Assembly (NCBI GenBank): GCA_018857735.1
Contig: JABMCL010000303.1
Span: forward strand, 236,501 to 300,500
Direction of reading: 5' to 3'
Length of the DNA: 64,000 nucleotides
Source: Alviniconcha marisindica
Taxonomy: Eukaryota; Mollusca; Gastropoda; Provannidae
In this document: in pieces, positions 10,554 to 25,466 of the stretch
Position numbering within the stretch: the stretch's first letter is position 1
How the letters are laid out: each line of letters begins with the position of its first letter
Notes under the pieces: model-generated
Databases searched by the model: none
Told to the model about the DNA's origin: nothing
What the model saw: the letters and a program-made list of their open reading frames with translations, nothing else
Made by a program: the position numbers and the translations under genes

Positions 10554-13500
10554 TGCCTGTGTGTGTGCCTGTGTATGTGTATGTATCTGTGTCTGTATTT
10601 ATTTCTGTTGATTAGAATCACAGTGATCTTTAAACATTATGTTAACACTGATGATGTTACAAAAATAAAATAAAAATCTATCAGAATAATTTCATAATGA
10701 CCTATACAGTTAGTCTTCTTTCTTTTTTTTTTCCTTTTTTTCTTTTCTTTACCAGATCAGAATTTTAAGCATTGGTGCTGTAACAAGATGCACTGGGCTG
10801 TGATGTGATGCACTGTGATGTGAAGATTGAAAATACTTCTTTTTTTGGTTTTTATCTCAGTTTATCAAAGAAAAATATTGGGAAATGGGACAAGGTAGAA
10901 TATCATTATGTCATACTCAGTGCAGTGAAATGTTGGTTTGCTTGTCGCAGGTTCATACACGCATGGCCGATGAAGCGGTGTGTATTGGCAAGGCGCCAAC
11001 CAGTGAGAGCTATCTGCGAATGGACAGGATTCTGCAAGCTGTTCAAGACACCGGCGCACAGGCTGTGAGTTTGATTTCAAAAGAACTTAATGGGCCATGT
11101 TTAAGACACAGTGCACAAGCTGTCAGTTTCATTTTGAAGGAATTTAAATGGACATGTTCAAGACACCAGTGCACAAGCCATGAGTTTCATTTCAAAGGAA
11201 TTTAAATGGGCATGTTCAAGACACCGGCGCACAAGCTGTGAGTTTGATTTGAAAAGAAATTAATGGGCATGTTTAAGACACTGGTACACAAGCTGTGAGT
11301 CTGATTTCTTAAGAACTTAATGGGCACAGGTGTTGCACACTTGGTGGAACATAACATCCAGTACACTTCTGCTGCAAGGGTGTTTTTTGTTTTCTTTTTC
11401 ACAGAATGAACTTTCAGTACAGATGCTTGCAGCGTTTATACAGCCCCCCATGTGCAGTTGCAGTCGCCTGCATCAACAGTGTGCAAAATTAAAAATCCCA
11501 GCCAGACTAGTCCATTGTTTGGACACAAGCTGTCAAGGGCTGGGATGCTGTGTTCATGAGCTTTTCATGAGCTTTTGGGGGGGGGGGGGGGGGGGGGAGG
11601 GGGGTATTCCATGTTGTAGATATGCAGTTTGGAAAGTTGATTCATGTTGGATTACTTTCTTTGCTTACTTTTTTGTTTTGTTTCCAATTCCTCAGGTTCA
11701 CCCAGGCTATGGATTTTTGTCAGAGAACACCGTTTTTGCTGCCAAACTGGTAAGGAGAAGATATTCTGAATATCTGCCAAACGCTCCTCAGTGCAGAAAC
11801 ACACACAGGTTACTTCAGATGATGCTTAATGTCCTCGGATGTTGGTTGACATATTAGGGACCCGCTGAGACCAATGCGTGAGCATGGTTCAGTATTGCTT
11901 TACGTCCACGGAAACCTTGAGGCTCGTTAGGATGGGCAGCTCAGGACGGCCACCTTGACTCTCACACAGCTTCTGAACTATGTGTGTGGATACAGGTTAC
12001 TCAGACACCTACTTATGTTCTCCTCTTTATAAGGCAGTCATGCATGGCATGGTCAGAGTTCATGGTAATCATCTCCTCCAGCACCTGAGCATATGGATTT
12101 GTCGTGTGACATGCATTAATGAAACCCCTGGTGAAAGACCACCCTGATGAAAGACCACCCTGATGACAGACCACCCTGATGACAGACTGCCCTGATGAAA
12201 GACTCCCCGATAGACTGCCTTGATGAAAGACCATCCTGATGAAAGACTGCCCTGATGAAAGACTCCCCTAATAGACTGCCATGATGAAAGACCACCCTGA
12301 TGAAAGACCACCCTGATGACAGACCACCCTGATGACAGACTGCCCTGATGAAAGACTCCACCGATAGACTGCCTTGATGAAAGACCATCCTGATGAAAGA
12401 CTGCCCTGATGAAAGACTCCCCTAATAGACCGCCATGATGAAAGACCATCCTGATGAAAGACTGCCCTGATGAAAGACTCCCCTGATAGACCGCCCTGAT
12501 GAAAGACCACCCTGATGACAGACCGCCCTGATGAAAGACCATCCTGATGAAAGACTCCCCTGATAGACCGCCCTGATGAAAGACCATCCTGATGAAAGAC
12601 CATCCTGATGAAAGACCCTGATAAAAACCGCCTGATGAAAGACCCTGAAAGACCCCTGATGAAGACCCCCCTGATAGACTGCCATGATGAAAGACCATCC
12701 TGATAAAAGACTGCCCTGACAAATGACCTCCATGATGAAATACTGCCCTGATGGAAGACCGCCCTGATGAAAGACCGTCTTGATGAAAGACCATCCTGAT
12801 TAGAGACTACCTTGATAAAAGACCGTCCTGATGAGGGAACACCCTGACAAAAGACCACCTGATGAGAGACCATCCTGATGAAAAGACCATCTGATGAGAG
12901 ATCACCTTGATTAGAGACCATCCTGATGAAAGACCACCCTGTTTAGAGACCATCCTGATGAAAGACTGCCCTGATGAAAGACCACCCTGATTAGAAACTA
13001 TCCTGATGAAAGACCACCCTGATTAGAAACTGTCCTGATGAAAGACCACCCTGATTAGAAACTATCGTGATGAAAGACCACCCTGATTAGAGACCATCCT
13101 GATGAAAAACCATCCTGATGAAAGACCAAACTGTGATGAGAGAGTACTCTGATGAATGGCTACCTGATGAGAAACCACACATGCCAGCCTCATTTGGTAC
13201 GTCACAGACAACAAACAGACCGCCAGACACAAAATGTCAGTGCTCATGGCTGTATTTTTATGGTTTTCAAACAGCAGTTTTAACAAAGTAGATCGTACAT
13301 CAGCTGAACAACTGCTGTAGGTCACCTGATGAGAAACCACCCTGATAACAGGTCACCCTGATGAAAGACCACCCTGATGAGAAACCACTCTGATGAATGA
13401 CAACCCTGATGAAAGACCGCCCTGATAAAAGACCACCCGCAGTTTTGCTTGGTTTTTAGAGTGGCCTTAAAAATGGTGTTCCACTGCACGATTAACAACG

Positions 13501-14753
13501 ATTTTTAAAAATTTTGATTCAGTGCTTATATAGCCTCTGGTGTAAAGATACTAGCCTCATCAAAATATGTTTTGTTTAATAGGCAGAAGAAAGCAAAGTG
13601 AGAGCCTAGCAAAATGGGGAACTTGCTTAAAAAAAAAAAAATCCCTGTTGATTTTAAGTGGAGTTTAAAAGATGAGTTTTAATGCTGCCATTGGGGTGTG
13701 AGTAGAGTTCTAGTGCTCCCAGTGAGGTGTGAGTAGAATTTTAGTGAGGTGTGAGTAGAATTTTAATGCTCCCAGTAAGGTGTGAGTAGAGTTTTAGTGC
13801 TCCCAGTGAGGTGTGAGTAGAGTTTTAGTGCTCCCAGTGTGAGGAGAGTTTTAGTGCTCCCTGTGTGAGTAGAGTTTTAGTGCTCCCAGTGAGGTGTGAG
13901 TAGAGTTTTAGTGCTCCCAGTGAGGTGCGAGTAGAGTTTTAGTGCTCCCAGTGGGGTGTGAGTAGAGTTTTGGTGCTCCCAGTGAGGTGTGAGTAGAGTT
14001 TTAATGCTTCCAGTGTGAGTAGAGTTTTAGTGCTCCCAGTGAGGTGTGAGTAGAGTTTTAGTGCTCCCAGTGAGGTGTGAATAGAGTTTTAGTGCTCCCA
14101 GTGTGGTGTGAGTAGAATTTTAGTGCTTCCGGTGTGAGTAGAGTTTTAGTGCTCCCAGTGAGGTGTGAGGAGAGTTTTAGTACTCCCAGTAAGGTGTGAG
14201 TAGAGTTTTAGTGCTCCCAGTGAGGTGTGAGTATAGTTTTAGTGCTCCCAGTGTGAGAGAGTTTTAGTGCTCCCAGTGAGGTGTGAGTAGAGTTTTAGTG
14301 CTCCCAGTGAAGTGTGAGTAGAGTTTTAGTGCTCCCAGTGAGGTGTGAGTATAGTTTTAGTGCTCCCAGTGTGAGTATAGTTTTAGTGCTCCCAGTGAGG
14401 TGTGAGTAGTGTTTTAGTGTTCCCAGTGATAGAGTTTTAGTGCTCCCAGTGTGAGTAGAGTTCTAGTGCTCCCAGTGAGGTGTGTTTGCACTGCTTGAGG
14501 CTTAGTGTTAAAGGGGCAGAGGTATGTGGCAGGCAAGCTGTGACACTGGACAGTTTTATATGAATGTATAACCATACATAGCCACATGCAGCCATGCACA
14601 TAGCCACATGCAGCCATGCATGTAGGCATGCACTCACACATGCATACATGCACTCACACATGCACACAAGCCCCCAAAACACACATACCCATGCGCATGC
14701 ATGCACACATGCACACACAGAGGCACACATGCATACACTCATGCACATGTGCG

Positions 14754-14787
<34 letters not shown>

Positions 14788-17744
14788 GGCACATATGCAT
14801 ATATACTCATGAACGCACACATTCACACACACAGACACACACTCTGACCTCTGACACCTCCTTCCCCCATAAAGTAACTCTGTGGTCTGAAATGTGTAAC
14901 TGTTACTGTTAATTGTTTCTACCCTGTATTTTTACTTCTTCTTTTTCTTTCAGAAAGAAATAGGCGTGGAGTTCATCGGGCCCAACAGCGAGTCCATTCA
15001 ACTGATGGGCGACAAAATTGAGAGCAAGCGAATTGCCATGAAGGCTGGTGTCAACATGATACCGGGGTTTGATGGCGTTGTGGAAGATGTGGAGCACTGC
15101 GTCAAACTGGCCAAGGAAATAGGTATGGTGTGGGCTCATTCTGTTGATTCATTTAAAGGGGACTCCAGGCCAAAGTTGTAAGTTGGCCTAAAAAATGCTG
15201 AAAATGTGCAAATATTTCCATGTGCAGCTTTTGATTTGGTGGCTCTTTCAGTATTTATGTAACAGAGGAGGTACTTTTTTTTTTTTTTTTTTTTAGCTTT
15301 GCTGTCTGTTTTTTTTGTTTGCTTGTTTTTTCAACCAATAAAAAGCAGAAAAATGTCTTGATATACACTTCTGTCACACACGCCAGTGGCACGGCACAGA
15401 CAACAGACCGACTGCCAGACACAAAATGTCTGTGCTCATGGCTGTGTTTTTGTGGTTTTCAAACAACAGTTTTAACAAAGTAGATCCTACATCTACTGAA
15501 TAACTGCTGTAGCTCTCATTTTAATTTCATTCCTGTGCACAGAGCCCACGAAGATTCTTCCCTTGGGTCTCCTTTAAGATTCCCGAAGCTAGTGAGAGGC
15601 GTACCTGTGGTTCTTAGCTGAAGATTAGATTTCTGCTGATGGGGGGGTCAGAGGGTGACTTGTTGCTTATTCTTGTCATACTGCAGGACATTATTGCATG
15701 TGTCAGTTAGCATGTTCTGATGCGTGCACAACAGGTTTTGCTTCACATGTAACATGACAGTTGACAAGTTCTGGTGCACATGCAACATGTCAGTCGACAG
15801 GTTCTGCTGTGCATGCAACATGTCAGTTGGCAGGTTCTGGTGCACATGTGACATGTCAGTTGGCAGGTTCTGCTGTGCATGCAACATGTCAGTTGGCAGG
15901 TTCAGCTACGCATGCAACATGTCAGTTGATCGGTTCTGCTGTGCATGCAGCATGTCAGTTACAGGTTCTGCTGTGCATGCAACATGTCAGTTGACAGGTT
16001 TTGCTGTGCATGCAACATGTCAGTTGACAGGTTCTGCTGTGCATGCAACATGTCAGTTGACAGGTTCTGCTTTGCATGCAACATGTCAGTTGACAGGTTC
16101 TGCTGTGCATGCAACATGTCAGTTGACAGGTTCTGCTGCGCATGCAGCATGTCAGTTGACAGGTTCTGCTGCACATGCAACATGTCGGTTGACAGGTTCT
16201 GCTGCGCGTGCAACATGTCAGTTGACAGGTTCTGTTGCACATGCAACATGTCAGTTGACAGGTTCTGCTGTGCGTGCAACATGTCAGTTGACAGGTTCTG
16301 CTGTGCATGCAACATGTCAGTTGACAGGTTCTGCTGCGCATGCAGCATGTCAGTTGACAGGTTCTGCTGCGCATGCAACATGTCGGTTGACAGGTTTTGC
16401 TGTGCATGCAACATGCCAGTTGGCAGGTTCTGCTGTGCATGCAACATGTGATTGACAGGTTCTGCTGTGCATGCAACATGTCAGTTGACAGGTTCTGCTG
16501 CACATGCAACATGTCAGTTGACAGGTTCTGCTGCACATTTGACATAATCTGTGCACAGAATGATTCAGTCTTAAACAGGCTCCATTGGGATCCGTTTGAT
16601 CAATTCATACATGCGTCATTGTCATGACAATGTGTATGTAAAACACATAGACTCACATAATGCAAACATGCAATGGCTCAGTCTTAAATCAAACTGTATC
16701 CATTAGGATCCATTTCATCAAATTTATATATGCATCATTTTCACAACAGGTATATATACAGATGTATAAAATAAAGACCCACATACACACAATGGCTCAG
16801 TCTTAAATCAAACCGTATCCATTGGGATCCATTTCATCAAATTCATACATGTGTCTTTTTCATGACAGGTATATATATAAAACACACAAACCCACATACA
16901 CACAGTGGCTCACTCTTAAACCATATTCATTGGGATCAATTTGATCAAATTTTTAGATGCATCATTGTTATGGCAGGTGTATATATATAAAACCCACACA
17001 GTGGCTCAGTCTTAAATCAAACCATATCCATTGGGATCCATTTCATCAATTTTTTATGTGCGTTGTTGTCATGACAGGTATATATATAAAACACACAAAC
17101 CCACATACACACAGTGGCTCAGTCTTAAATCAAACCATATCCATTGGGATCCATTTCATAAATTTATAGATGCGTCATCGTCATGACAGGTATATATATA
17201 AAGCACGCAAACCCACATACACACAGTGGCTCAGTCTTAAATTAAACCATATCCATTGGGATCCATTTCATCAAATTTTTATGTGCGTCATTGTCAGGTA
17301 TATATATATAAAACACGCAAACCCACATACACACAGTGGCTCAGTCTTAAATCAAACCATATCCATTGGGATCCATTTCATCAAATTTTTAGATGTCGTC
17401 ATTGTCATGACAGGTATATATATAAAACCCACAAACCCACATACACACAATGGCTCAGTCTTAAACCATATCCATTGGGATCAGTTTCATCAAATCTTTA
17501 GATACGTCATTGTCATGACAGGTGTATATATATAAAACATGCAAACCCACATACACACAGTGGCTCAGTCTTAAATCAGACCATATCCATTGGGATCCAT
17601 TTAATCAAATTTTTAGATGCGTCATTGTCATGACAGATGTATATATACAAAACACGCAAACCCACATACACACAGTGGTTCAATCTTAAACCACATCCAT
17701 TGGGATCCATTTCACCAAATTTTTAGATGCGTCATTGTCATGAC

Positions 17745-17824
<80 letters not shown>

Positions 17825-20687
17825 CGCAAACCCACACACAGTGGCTCAGTCTTAAATCAAACCATATCCATTGGGATCCATTTCATCAAATTTTTAGATG
17901 CGTCATTGTCATGACATGTGTATATATATAAAACATGCAAACCCACATACACACAGTGGCTCAGTCTTAAACTATATCCATTGGGATCAATTTCATCAAA
18001 TTTTTAGATGCGTCATTGTCATGACAGGTATATATATATAAAACACGCAAACCCACATACACACAGTGGCTCAGTCTTAAATCAAACCATATCCATTGGG
18101 ATCCATTTCATCAAATTCATACATGCGTCATTTTCATGACAACTATATAAAACACACGGACCCGCATACACACAGTGACTCAGTCTTAAACCATATCCAT
18201 TGGGATCAGTTTCATCAAATTTTTACGTGCGTCATTGTCATGACAGGTGTATATATATATAAAACACACAAACCCACATACACACAGTGGCTCAGTCTTA
18301 AATCAAACCATATCCGTTGGGATCCATTTCATCAAATCTTTACGTGCGTCATTGTCACAACCGCTGATGATGCTGATTTCAGGTTACCCTGTGATGATCA
18401 AGGCATCTGCAGGAGGAGGCGGGAAAGGGATGAGGATAGCCCGTGATGAAGAAGAAGCCAGGTAATGATCAGCTCAGCAATCACAGTGCGGAAATAGAGA
18501 AGAGGAGGTGGTGTGTTTGTTCATGAGCAGCCCTTGGTTGAAACCCTGAGGTTCACCCCGTGTTGGGCGAGAGAAGGTAGCATGTGCTAAACCCAAACGC
18601 ACGAAAGGTTAAAAAGAACGCTTATTTCACATGACGCAACTATTTCATGTCACGCAGTGTCAAGTAGTTGTGTCATATGAAATAAACGTTCTTTTTAACC
18701 TTCCACGTGTATGTCATGTGAAATAGTTGTGTCATATGAAATAAGCGTTCTTTTTAACCTTCCATGTGTATGTCATGTGAAATAGTTGTGTCATATGAGA
18801 TAAGCGTTCTTTTTAATCTTTCATGTGTATGTCATGTGAAATAGTTGTGTCATATGAGATAAGCATTCTTTTTAATCTTTCATGTGTATGTCATGTGAAA
18901 TAGTTGTGTCATATGAAGTAAACATTCTTTTTAATCTTTCATGTGTATGTTATGTGAAATAGTTGTGTCATACAAGATAAGCGTTCTTTTTAATCTTTCA
19001 TGTGTATGTCATGTGAAATAGTTGTGTCATATGAAGTAAGCATTCTTTTTAATCTTTCATGTGTATGTTATGTGAAATAGTTGTGTCATACGAGATAAGC
19101 GTTCTTTTTAATCTTTCATGTGTATGTCATGTGAAATAGTTGTGTCATATGAAATAAGCATTCTTTTTAACCTTTCATGTGTATGCCATGTGCAATAGTT
19201 GTGCCATATGAAATAAGCGTTCTTTTTAACCTTGCATGATTGTGTACGTCATGTTTTATAAGTTTATAATTATGAGTTTGATTATTAACTTATAAGTTTA
19301 AAATTATGAGACTAATTATTAACCCCACCACTCATTAGTCACTCAGCTGTGCCCCTGTTCTATCTTTTGGGGGCTAATATTCTTTGAAAAAATCTTGTTC
19401 AATTTGCTGTACTTGTGACGCTTGCTTTGTGTATTGTATTCAGGGTGGCGTTCAGGCTGTGTACAGAGGAAGCCAAGTCCAGTTTTGGTGATGACAGGAT
19501 GTTAATAGAGAAGTTTGTGGACAACCCTCGTCACATTGAGATGCAGGTAAGGCTGGTGAGGCTGCACATAAGGCAGCTCTAACATTAGTTAACAGCTTGC
19601 TTCTGGAAAACATGATATTTTCTCTAAACAAAATGTTCTGTCCCAGTAAACGTGCCAGATCCAATTCGCATCTGGGCCGGATGGGTTGGGAAGCATTGGC
19701 CAGAAGCGGGCCGGATGATTCTTGCACATTGGCTTACTTCCGCACTGGACCTGATTGGCCAAAACCTGGCACAATCTGTCAGAACTATATCAGCTCCAGG
19801 CTGGTTTTGTCTAATATTATGTGGGACATCTGTGGAAGAACGCAGCCTAGTCTAAAAATGGGAAACTAGTAGCAGGCCGGTTGCCTCCTGCCAGAAACCA
19901 GGCCTGATGATTCCTGCACACCAGCTTGCTTTCAGACCAGATGAATGTAGCCAAACCCTGGCCAGGCCATCCAGATCAGATCCGCGTTGGTTTGGCATAG
20001 TGTGGCCCATGCCTTCTTTGGAAGAACGGAACTGAAAAGGATGTGGGAAGTCGGATCCGGCATATACGATCCGGCCCAATTATGGCTGCATGCTGGCTGT
20101 AATGGCCATAACTGTCCGTAACCAAAACGCTTCCGGATCGGATCCGGCATGTTTACTGGGGTGTTAATCAAACACGATGAAAAATCATTCATTGTGGTCA
20201 ACACCAGTTTAATACTAGCATGATATCTCCAGGTATGTAGCTTCTTAGCAAATGAGCATTCCTGGCAGCAAAGCAACACAAAACAAAATGACAAGGTAAT
20301 GCATCCATAGCTTCTTTGCAAATGATCATTTTTCACAGCAAAACAACACAAAACAAAACAACGAGAAGGTAATTGTTATATATGGGTTTATGGTTAGCTG
20401 TGTCTAATTTACATCACAGGTCTTCATTTTGTTTCAAAGTGATGGTGAACTGAGACTGGCTTCTCTGTTGACACAATGAGATTTGAACAACTGAAACAGG
20501 TGTATCCTGCACGCAGCTTGTGTATGTGTAAAGGCTTAAAAAAAGAAGAAGTTGGGTTTTTGTTTTGTTGTTTTTTGTTTGTTTTCCCCCCCACAGGAAC
20601 GCAAATACACACACAAACACACACTCATTGGACATGACATGCACATGCATTGTGTGTGTATACAGACATGCACACACACACACCACA

Positions 20688-20727
<40 letters not shown>

Positions 20728-23586
20728 TCACTTTCATTTTTTTTAAAAACACACGCACACACGCATGCACACACGCACACACACATGTTGATTTAAACAT
20801 TTGCATTTGCTTGGAAGTTTCATTTGTTCTGGAAATCGAGACATCTGTGTTTTGTGATTTGCACCTGAGTATTAATTTTTAAAAGTTCTGGCATGTTCTA
20901 GAATGTTGAGTGTGTTTGACTTGCTGCCTGCAGCATGCAGTTGTTCACACCGGAGACCTGCATGACTGATTCTTAAGCCATTTAAATATTCGGACACTCT
21001 GTTTTGTGTTGCTTTGTATGAGTATCTGCTTGTTTAGACAGTGTGCTTGTTCAGTCATATCGCTCTTGTAAAAAAGACAAGAAAGAAAACCATTAAATTA
21101 AAAAATAATCTTCATTGTATACATATATGTATATATGTACTTATTATAAAACAGGAGTGTTGATCAACATCGTACACCTTGCACATTAATTTATTGTGCA
21201 AATCAAAATTATGGAGTCATAATTTATCATCAGATTTGTAATTCTAGTCAGTGGGATGTTATTACATTTTAAAAATAAAATAAAAATTACATAAGAATAT
21301 GGCATACCTATACTGTTGGTATGCTTATAAGTAAAGATGTGCGCTGTTGTGCAGGATAAAATCATGTGTATTCAAACATGTTTGATTCATCTGCCTGTAT
21401 AGACCTTGTCTTCCGTTTTTTTGCAACTTGGGGGTAGATTTAGAGGGAGAGGGAGGAAAGGGGGAACTCTGTTGTTTCTTCTTTATCTAAAGGTTTACTC
21501 TCTCTCCCTCCCTCTCGTTCCAGGGGATGTTTTTTCGGATATGATCGTCATAAAAACTGCACTCGACAGTTGAATTAAGTCTTTTTGCTTGACTGGCGAT
21601 TTTGCCAGAAATCACTGTTTTTCTTCCTAGGTATAATTACATCAACTTACCCGAAAGTGTTATTGTTTGAACAGTTGGGATCAAACTGCCCTAGTCAGGA
21701 ACAGAATTTTAGTCAGTTTTGGATTCATGTATTTGAAGCTGATAGAGAGTTTGGCAAGCAAATACATGTAGAAAACTCAGAAGAGCTAGTCATTGATCCT
21801 TTCTTCCGCAGTGACAATATTCTGGTTGGAAATAAAACTGTTTTATATGGAAAGTGAATAGACAAAGGCGTATGTTTTATCAAAAACGTTTTGAATGAAA
21901 ATGGTCTGTTTATATTATCTAAAAGGTTTAAAGAAATATACGGGTTACATTACATGTAATTATAGGATGTGTACAAGCTATTAAAAGCTGTATACATAAA
22001 ACAGGACTAACAGTTGAGGGTAATAGTTCAACCAATTTGACAAGACGCTTAAGATTATTTACAGTCAACAAAAAGGCTCACACCTATAAATTATTATGAA
22101 GTGCTTACACAGGGTAAAGATAAACCTAAGTGCTGTGAAAAATGGGAAGCAAGATTGAATCAAGACATTAACTGGAGCAGTACTTTTAATAAAATGTGAA
22201 ACATTCAAGAGATAGAACTAAAATGTTCCAAATAAGCCATGTACATTCAATATTGGCTACCAATATTGTTTTGATGCACATGGGTATTCAAAATGACATT
22301 AACTGTTCTTTTTGTAGATGGGGAAAAGACTATCAATCACATTTTTTGGAGATGTGGGTACATAAAGTCTTTCTAGGAACAGTTCCAGACTGCACTTAAT
22401 ACTGGGAGGTCAAATGTGATCACAGTAACACAAAATGAAAATTTCATACTCTCTGGTCACATCTCCCACAGTCATTTTAAATCAGATAGTGCCTTTGGTA
22501 TGATTATTTTGTAAGCAAAGTTCTGTAATATACATGTAAGATTAACAAGAATATACCTCAGCTGCACTTGTTCAAATGCTATTTAAAAAATACATCTGAT
22601 GTAGATAAATATAATGCGATGTTAATGATGTCGTACGACAAAGATAGCAACCGAGTGGTTGCATTATAAAAAGCTGATACAAATCTAGACTAGGTTATTA
22701 ATGACGTTAATAATTGTGTAAATTGTACTCAGTGCCATGGTCCTGTGGGCGACCGCGCGTGCGTGCGTGTGTGTGCATGTGCGTGTGTTTCTCTGTGTGA
22801 ATATGCATGTTTGTTTGTTTTTCGGTGTGTGTGTGTGTGTGTGCATACGCGTGTTTATCTGTGTGAATATGCACATGTTTGTTTATTTTTCAGCGCACTT
22901 TGCTTTAGGTATAGGGATGAGAGAGAGAAGAGAAAAAATATATTGTAATGGATGGATGCATGTTAGTGCATAAAAGCCCCTCAGTGCTTTGCCAAAAAGA
23001 CAGAAAAAAAAGGGACTGGCTTCTCTTTATGCTGTCCAGGTTTTATGCGATCGCCATGGTAATGCCTTGTGGCTGAACGAGAGAGAATGTTCCATCCAGC
23101 GCAGAAACCAGAAAGTCATAGAGGAAGCTCCAAGGTGAGTACACCATAGAAGTGTCCATCTTGTTGTTGGTCGTTTCTATATCACGCTATTCTCTGTTCT
23201 TGAGCAGACTCACTATGCTCCTGTCACATGTGATTTGGAAAGAGTAGCTGTAGCCTTTTTTGTAACATTTTTTAATATTTACCAACCAAAGTGGTGTACT
23301 TTCAGAGCTTTTTGGTTGTTGCATGGCTGGTGCCATGTGAAACTGCTGTCATCTTGGTGCACATTTTGTGGGCACCATACAGCTATGCATCAGTTTACAG
23401 TGTCACATCATTCGAAGCCACATACATTGGGTATATGTGTGTTTAGCTGGCACCTGCCACATGCACTTTTGGCAGAATGACCAGGATCTCGATGATCCTG
23501 GAGATGGCTAGAAATGTGCTGTGACAGAACACTGATCTTTTTTCATTATGGTGAAGCCTAAAAATGAGAGCTAGGGGAATTACACA

Positions 23587-23647
<61 letters not shown>

Positions 23648-25412
23648 CACACACACACACACACATACACACAAGAGCTAGCAGAATCATTTATGCCACC
23701 TCAAGGAAAAATCTGGGTACTTTGTCGTGCCATGTTTTAGACATTCTTTTGTTATCTTCTGTCAGTCCGACATGCTATGTGTGTGTTTGTCAGTGTGTTC
23801 CTGGACCCAGGCCTGCGGAAGGAGATGGGTGACCAGGCAGTGGCCCTGGCTAAAGCCGTCAACTATGATTCTGCAGGTGAGAACTCAGTGTAGAGGTCGG
23901 TAGAACTCTGACTTAAGCCGTCAGCTAGGATTGGTTTAAACAAAAATTTATTCGAGACGAAATAAACATAGAAAAAAATCATTATGTGCTCATCAACAAG
24001 CTATAGCTTATAGGCGATGAGCTCATGTAGTTGGAAAAAACACAATGTATGGCGGACGAACAATTTCACTTCGCTATCAATAAATGAGACGTAACAAAAA
24101 AATAACAACAATAAAAAACAAAAACAAGAGGAAACAAAAAAGAAAGAAACAAACAAACAACAATAACAAAACAAAAAAATATGAACAGTCACTGGAAAAC
24201 AGTCAAAACAAATTGTAGTTGAAAAACAAAACAATGTTAGGTAAACAGATAGATTGTCTGGTGGCCTAAAGGAATACTAGCGAGAGAGAAATGGCGTAAG
24301 GAGACAGAGGTGGGTGGGGAGATGGAAAGGGAAAGATGGTTTGAAGTCATTTTTCTACAGTAGCATAATTATTAATTTTTGACAAAGTTCAGAGGTATGA
24401 GCAGGCAGTCGGTCATTTGTATAATTAAAACATATAATCACATATACAGAAGGAGTTAATACTTGGATTTTTAACGTCCCTTAACTGTACTATGTTAACA
24501 GGACAAATCACATGTGCACAAAAAGTCAGTATATACGGTAAAAAACAAACAAAGAAACAAAAACAAAACAAAACAAAAACAGCTAGGATTCTGCAGGTGA
24601 GAGCTAGGTGTAGAGTTTGGCAGAGCTCTGGCTTAAGCCATCAGCTAGGATTCTGCAGGTGAGAGTTGGGTGTAGAGATAGGTAGAACTCTAGCTAAAGC
24701 TGTCAGTTAGGATTCTGCAGGTGTCGAGCTCTGGCTTAAGCCGTCAGCTATGATTCTGCAGGTGAGAGCTAGGCGTAGAGACTGGTAGAGCTCTGGCTTA
24801 AGCCATCAGGTAGGATTCTGCAGGTGAGAGCTAGGTGTAGAGGTTGGCAGAACTCTGGCTTAAGCCGTCAGCTATGATTCTGCAGGCGAGAGTTGGGTGT
24901 AGAGGTTGGCAGAGCCCTGGCTACAGCCGTCAGCTATGATTGTGCAGGTGAGAACTCAAACTCAAACTCGAAAACTTTATTTTACAAGGATTGTAAGGTT
25001 CTGTCAAAAACCTGTCTAATAACTAGTCTTTGCTAAGCTACTGAAGAGTAAATATAAAATTACAGGGCATCATTTGTATACATACAGGCATGAGTGAGCG
25101 AGTGAAATTTTATACATGAGAATTTATAAGGATTTCCACACAGAACATAGTGTGTTCACAGCGCCAGATGCACACATGCATACATCACTTGTTGACTGAT
25201 TGTTCAGCCTGTTGGTTAATTTAAATTTGCAGGAACTGTGGAGTTTCTGGTGGACAAACAGAAGAACTTTTTCTTTCTGGAGATGAACACTCGCCTGCAG
25301 GTCGAGCACCCCATCACAGAGTGCATCACGGGCATCGACATCGTGCATCACATGCTGAGGGTGGCTAAAGGTGGGTACGCTTTTTCTTTCATGTTGGGGG
25401 TGGTGTGGTGTG

Positions 25413-25466
<54 letters not shown>

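Noticed and set aside
12069..12921. Minus-strand frames of 217-241 codons rich in Ser, Gly and Phe
   Set aside because: They are translations of the 16-bp minisatellite in PCCA intron 5.
12116..14490. Regular repeats that could suggest a CRISPR array
   Set aside because: Units are contiguous with no unique spacers, and the locus is a metazoan intron.
15724..16545. Long Cys-rich frames on both strands, resembling a secreted Cys-repeat protein
   Set aside because: The 33-bp unit has no stops in most frames, both strands are open, and the frames begin and end with the array; no signal peptide or splice sites.
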